39,186 nucleotides of DNA from NCBI GenBank assembly GCA_025201705.1, contig MU616823.1:1-39186 (forward strand). Reading direction: 5' to 3'. This document shows positions 36,046-39,186 of this stretch, piece by piece. The translations under genes were made by a program, and so were the position numbers. The notes below the pieces were generated by a model that had not been told where the DNA came from, made no database searches, and saw only the letters and a program-made list of their open reading frames with translations. Source of the stretch: Dissophora ornata. Its lineage: Eukaryota; Mortierellomycota; Mortierellomycetes; Mortierellales; Mortierellaceae. Every line of letters begins with the position of its first letter. Position 1 is the first letter of the stretch.

Positions 36046-39000
36046 TTACATCGGCTTTTCCGACTGTCCTGCCGAGGAACTGGCCACACGGGAGGCATCC
36101 AACTCTAATATCCTCGGGTTTGATGTCAGCCTGAGTTTAGATGCCGCAGATAACATGCTAGCTACCCTCTTGCCTGTCTCGCGGAAACTTATTGGTGGAG
36201 TCGGTTCGCCCACGGCCCCACGCTGCTTTAGAAGTTGCTTGTCCTGCGGACTTAATCCATGAGTGTCTTGAAAAGATGTATCCGCCACGGCAAGCACATC
36301 CGCAAGATATCGCCAGCGCAGGCGTGCACTGCATTCGTTCTCCTTTTTAACGATCTGCCACATCAGAATTGACCCGGAAGCACAACCAACCACCAAATAA
36401 CTGCCGCCTGAGATCTCGTTCCAGGCGATGCTGCTGACCTCCACATGGTTTTGAACCACTGCTAGATGCTGACCCGATGCGACATCCCAGATCTGCACTG
36501 TGTTATCGCTGGCGCAAGACGCGATCTGATTGCCTTTTGACGAATATGCGATGCCTCGGATCCACTCGGTATGGTGGCCGGCTAAGGTGTGGAGGCAATC
36601 TCCTGTCTCAACGTCCCACAGTCGCACAGTCGTGTCCCAACTGCCAGTAGCGATCTGACCGCCATTTGGCGAATACATAACGCTCGAAATATTCATTTCA
36701 TGGCCAGCTAAGATGTGGCGGCAAGCTTTGGTTCCAAGGTCCCACAGCCACACTGTCATATATCCAACTCTAGTCGCGATCTGATCGCCCTTTGCTGAAT
36801 ACAAGATATGCGTAACACGCTCGCTATCAACGCTTAAGATATGGAGGCAATCTCCAGTTTCAGCGTTCCATAACCGTACTTTCCCATCATCACCTCCTGA
36901 GGCAATCTGATCGCCTCTTGGTGAATACGCGACGCTCCGGACGTAATCGTTGTGTCCGTTTAAGGTGTGACTATTGGCTCCGGTTTCGACATCCCACAGT
37001 CGCACTGTCCCGTCACTACTACACGATGCGATCTGACACCCATTCGGCGAGTACGCGACACTCAAAACGGCCGTACTATGACCGCTTAGTACGAAGCGGC
37101 AAGTTCCGGTCTCAACATCCCACAGACGCACTGTCCCGTCGTCACCGCCAGATGCAGCGTGGTCGCCCGTCGGCGAATACACGATACTCTTAATGAATCC
37201 GATATGACCGCTTAACGTGTGGCGGCAATCTCCAGTTTCGACGTCCCACAGTCGCACTGTCCCGTCTTCGCTGCCAGATATGACTTGATCCCCTGTCGGT
37301 GAATAAACAACCGTCTGAACAGCGCCGGCTTGGCTGCTTAAAGTTTGGCTAATCGGACTACTTGTTTCAGCGCTCCAAAGTCGTACTGTCATGTCTTCGC
37401 TGCCAGTCGCAATATGGTCGCCCGTTGGTGAATAGGTGCCGCTCCAAACCGGCCCGTTGTGGCCGCTTAAGATATGTAAGCAATCTCCGGTTTCGATATC
37501 CCACAACCGCGCTGTTTTGTCGTCGCTGCAAGACAGGATCTGGTTACCTTTTGGCGAAAGCAAGAGTGCCAAAACCCATGAGCTGTGGCCGGCTAAGACA
37601 TGCCGGCATTCTCCAGTTTCAAGATCCCACAGCCGGACTGTCCAGTCATGAGAACCAGTTGCCATTTGATTCCCTTTTGGAAAGTACAAAATAGCAGTGA
37701 CAGTGTTTCTATGGCCGCGTAAGGTGCCCCGCTCAGCTCCGGTTCCAACGTCCCAAAGCCGCACTTCGCCATCACCACCTCTGGATGCGATTTGATCGCC
37801 TTTTTGCGAGTACACGACGCCCATGACCCGGTCTGTATGGCCGGTTAAGGTGCGAAGACAATCGCCAGTTTCAGTATCCCATAGCCGCACTGTCTGGTCA
37901 TGACTGCAGGACGCGATCTGATCGCCTGTCGGCGAAAACGCAACGTAGCAAAGCATCTGGCTATGGCCAGTTAGGGTGTGGCGACAAACTCCAGTTTCAA
38001 CGTCCCATAACCGCACTGTGCAGTCTTGACTACCCGATGCCAGCTGAACGCCGTTCGGCGAATACGCGATGTGGTGAACAAATTCCTCATGGCCGGTTAG
38101 AGTGTAACGACAGGCTCCGGTTTCGACGTCCCACAGCCGCACTATATTGTCATCGCTGCAGGACGCGATCTGACCGCCTTTTGACGAATACAAGACTTGT
38201 CGCAATGCGCCCATACCATCACTTGATAACTTGATATTTTCCCAGGTCGACGTTTTATAGATAGTGATACTGCCCTGGCGAGTACCGACTGCGAGTGTTT
38301 TCCCGTCTTGTGAGTACGAACAGCACCACACCTCGCCATCCTCCTTGAGAAATGGCAACTCGCCAAACTGTACGCCTGCCATCTTCGCTCCATCCAGACA
38401 CGCCCCACGGAGCCAAACATTGCGAAGCTTGACCTTTCTCAGATCGGCTCCTTGAAACTGAACAGAATCGAATATACCATGACTTAGATCCGCACCTGGA
38501 ATCTGAACTCCTTGTAAATCCATTCCAGTAAATTGGGCCCCTGCCCTGACCAATATCGAGATCGCATTAGCGGCTGCGATGCGCCATTTCTTGTCAATTT
38601 TCGAGTGTTCGATGAAGGCGAGTAACTGCTCCTTGAATAAAGGCTCTTGTTGAACACGCTCTTCCAGGAACTTGAGAATTGATGACTCGTTCAGGAAACT
38701 TCTCCATACCAAAGGTGACATGAGATCCGGCTCCTGTGAAATGGCGACAGTCGCTTCCTCTACGATTCCTTGAATCTCGAAACTCCAAACGGAATCCACG
38801 CTCCGTCTAGGCGCCACGGTTTCAGTCGGTTCCGCTGTCTTTTTTTGGTCTTTTCCTCTTTCCTGTGGTTCAAATACCGCTCGAGCCAACCCATATTCCA
38901 GAAGTGACCGATGAATAAATCTGTACTGGTTGCCACTACGAGTCAGAGGACAAGCCTCGCGCAGGAGATCCTTCACATCGTCCTGGCAAAAGAAATCGTC

Positions 39001-39186
39001 TTTCCATGTCCCCTCATCCTTGAAGTGCGCGTATTCGACTACTGGATGGCCCCCCTGCTCTTTGTAAATCGCCTCAGCAAACTTCTTCAGAAATGATATA
39101 CCGTTCTGTGTAAAGCCTCCGTCCGATAATCTCTCGAAGGCTTTCTTCTCTTGATAGCTCAGATCTTTTTCTCCGAGTCGTTTTTT
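36046..39186 (-). CDS. NACHT-type STAND protein with pentapeptide-like and WD40 repeats (N-terminus beyond the right edge)
   Basis: The frame is open from the window edge to the TAA at 36048-36046, giving 1046 visible residues without an intron. The first ~110 residues look like the end of a NACHT module (F-I-H-R-S-L-L-E-Y near residues 90-98). At about 217-276 there is a pentapeptide-like block (G-A-D-L, F-Q-G-A-D-L-R, C-L-D-G-A). Then follow about 14 clear WD40 repeats, most ending V-R-L-W-D-V-E-T-G, plus a degenerate first and last one, enough for two seven-bladed propellers. A disordered Ser/Ala-rich tail ends it. Proteins of this plan in fungi are NLR-like sensors in non-self recognition or programmed cell death (family knowledge); the ligand and effector here are unknown. 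The NTP-binding site and any N-terminal effector domain lie outside the window. The WD repeats are diverged, unlike the near-identical repeats of HET-E-type genes. Confidence 0.88.
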   Translation of the reverse strand, partial: KKRLGEKDLSYQEKKAFERLSDGGFTQNGISFLKKFAEAIYKEQGGHPVVEYAHFKDEGTWKDDFFCQDDVKDLLREACPLTRSGNQYRFIHRSLLEYGLARAVFEPQERGKDQKKTAEPTETVAPRRSVDSVWSFEIQGIVEEATVAISQEPDLMSPLVWRSFLNESSILKFLEERVQQEPLFKEQLLAFIEHSKIDKKWRIAAANAISILVRAGAQFTGMDLQGVQIPGADLSHGIFDSVQFQGADLRKVKLRNVWLRGACLDGAKMAGVQFGELPFLKEDGEVWCCSYSQDGKTLAVGTRQGSITIYKTSTWENIKLSSDGMGALRQVLYSSKGGQIASCSDDNIVRLWDVETGACRYTLTGHEEFVHHIAYSPNGVQLASGSQDCTVRLWDVETGVCRHTLTGHSQMLCYVAFSPTGDQIASCSHDQTVRLWDTETGDCLRTLTGHTDRVMGVVYSQKGDQIASRGGDGEVRLWDVGTGAERGTLRGHRNTVTAILYFPKGNQMATGSHDWTVRLWDLETGECRHVLAGHSSWVLALLLSPKGNQILSCSDDKTARLWDIETGDCLHILSGHNGPVWSGTYSPTGDHIATGSEDMTVRLWSAETSSPISQTLSSQAGAVQTVVYSPTGDQVISGSEDGTVRLWDVETGDCRHTLSGHIGFIKSIVYSPTGDHAASGGDDGTVRLWDVETGTCRFVLSGHSTAVLSVAYSPNGCQIASCSSDGTVRLWDVETGANSHTLNGHNDYVRSVAYSPRGDQIASGGDDGKVRLWNAETGDCLHILSVDSERVTHILYSAKGDQIATRVGYMTVWLWDLGTKACRHILAGHEMNISSVMYSPNGGQIATGSWDTTVRLWDVETGDCLHTLAGHHTEWIRGIAYSSKGNQIASCASDNTVQIWDVASGQHLAVVQNHVEVSSIAWNEISGGSYLVVGCASGSILMWQIVKKENECSARLRWRYLADVLAVADTSFQDTHGLSPQDKQLLKQRGAVGEPTPPISFRETGKRVASMLSAASKLRLTSNPRILELDASRVASSSAGQSEKPM

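Overview
The window looks like nuclear DNA of an early-diverging filamentous fungus, most likely a member of the Mortierellaceae. This is an inference from content, since no marker rRNA is present. Fungal hallmarks are a GT15 mannosyltransferase and a SET5-type methyltransferase. Alongside them are genes usually missing from yeasts (DONSON, a BAG6-like protein, Rab4) and a NACHT/WD40 protein of a type that is expanded in Mortierella. Genes carry many short introns (about 75-190 nt, a few longer). I reconstructed 13 protein genes with 48 introns by joining reading frames at GT-AG (three times GC-AG) sites with matching phase. No rRNA, tRNA, CRISPR array or recognisable transposon was found.

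Layout. 1-6687 (all minus strand): three paralogous thioredoxin-fold genes (the first cut by the left edge) with a KTR/KRE2-type mannosyltransferase between the second and third. 6688-9211: no gene seen. 9212-12900: divergent pair SET5-like (minus) and the rRNA m5C methyltransferase RCM1/NSUN5 (plus). 12901-15215: no gene seen. 15216-22525: convergent pair of an HMG-box transcription factor (plus) and a 1239-residue coiled-coil protein of unknown function (minus). 22526-24503: no gene seen. 24504-28651: divergent pair RhoGDI (minus) and Rab4 (plus). 28784-31259: DONSON (minus), convergent with Rab4 and divergent from the next gene. 31612-35668: BAG6-like ubiquitin-domain protein (plus). 36046-39186: C-terminal part of a NACHT-pentapeptide-WD40 protein (minus), running off the right edge.

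The genes are mostly unrelated housekeeping functions: Golgi glycosylation, histone and rRNA methylation, vesicle recycling, Rho control, replication origin firing and protein quality control. The accessory flavour comes from the thioredoxin-fold cluster and the NLR-like WD40 gene. The most interesting points are a thioredoxin gene whose intron offers two competing acceptors (one giving an immediate stop), the 8-nt microexon in Rab4, three GC-AG introns (two of them consecutive), and intact DONSON and BAG6-like genes in a fungus.
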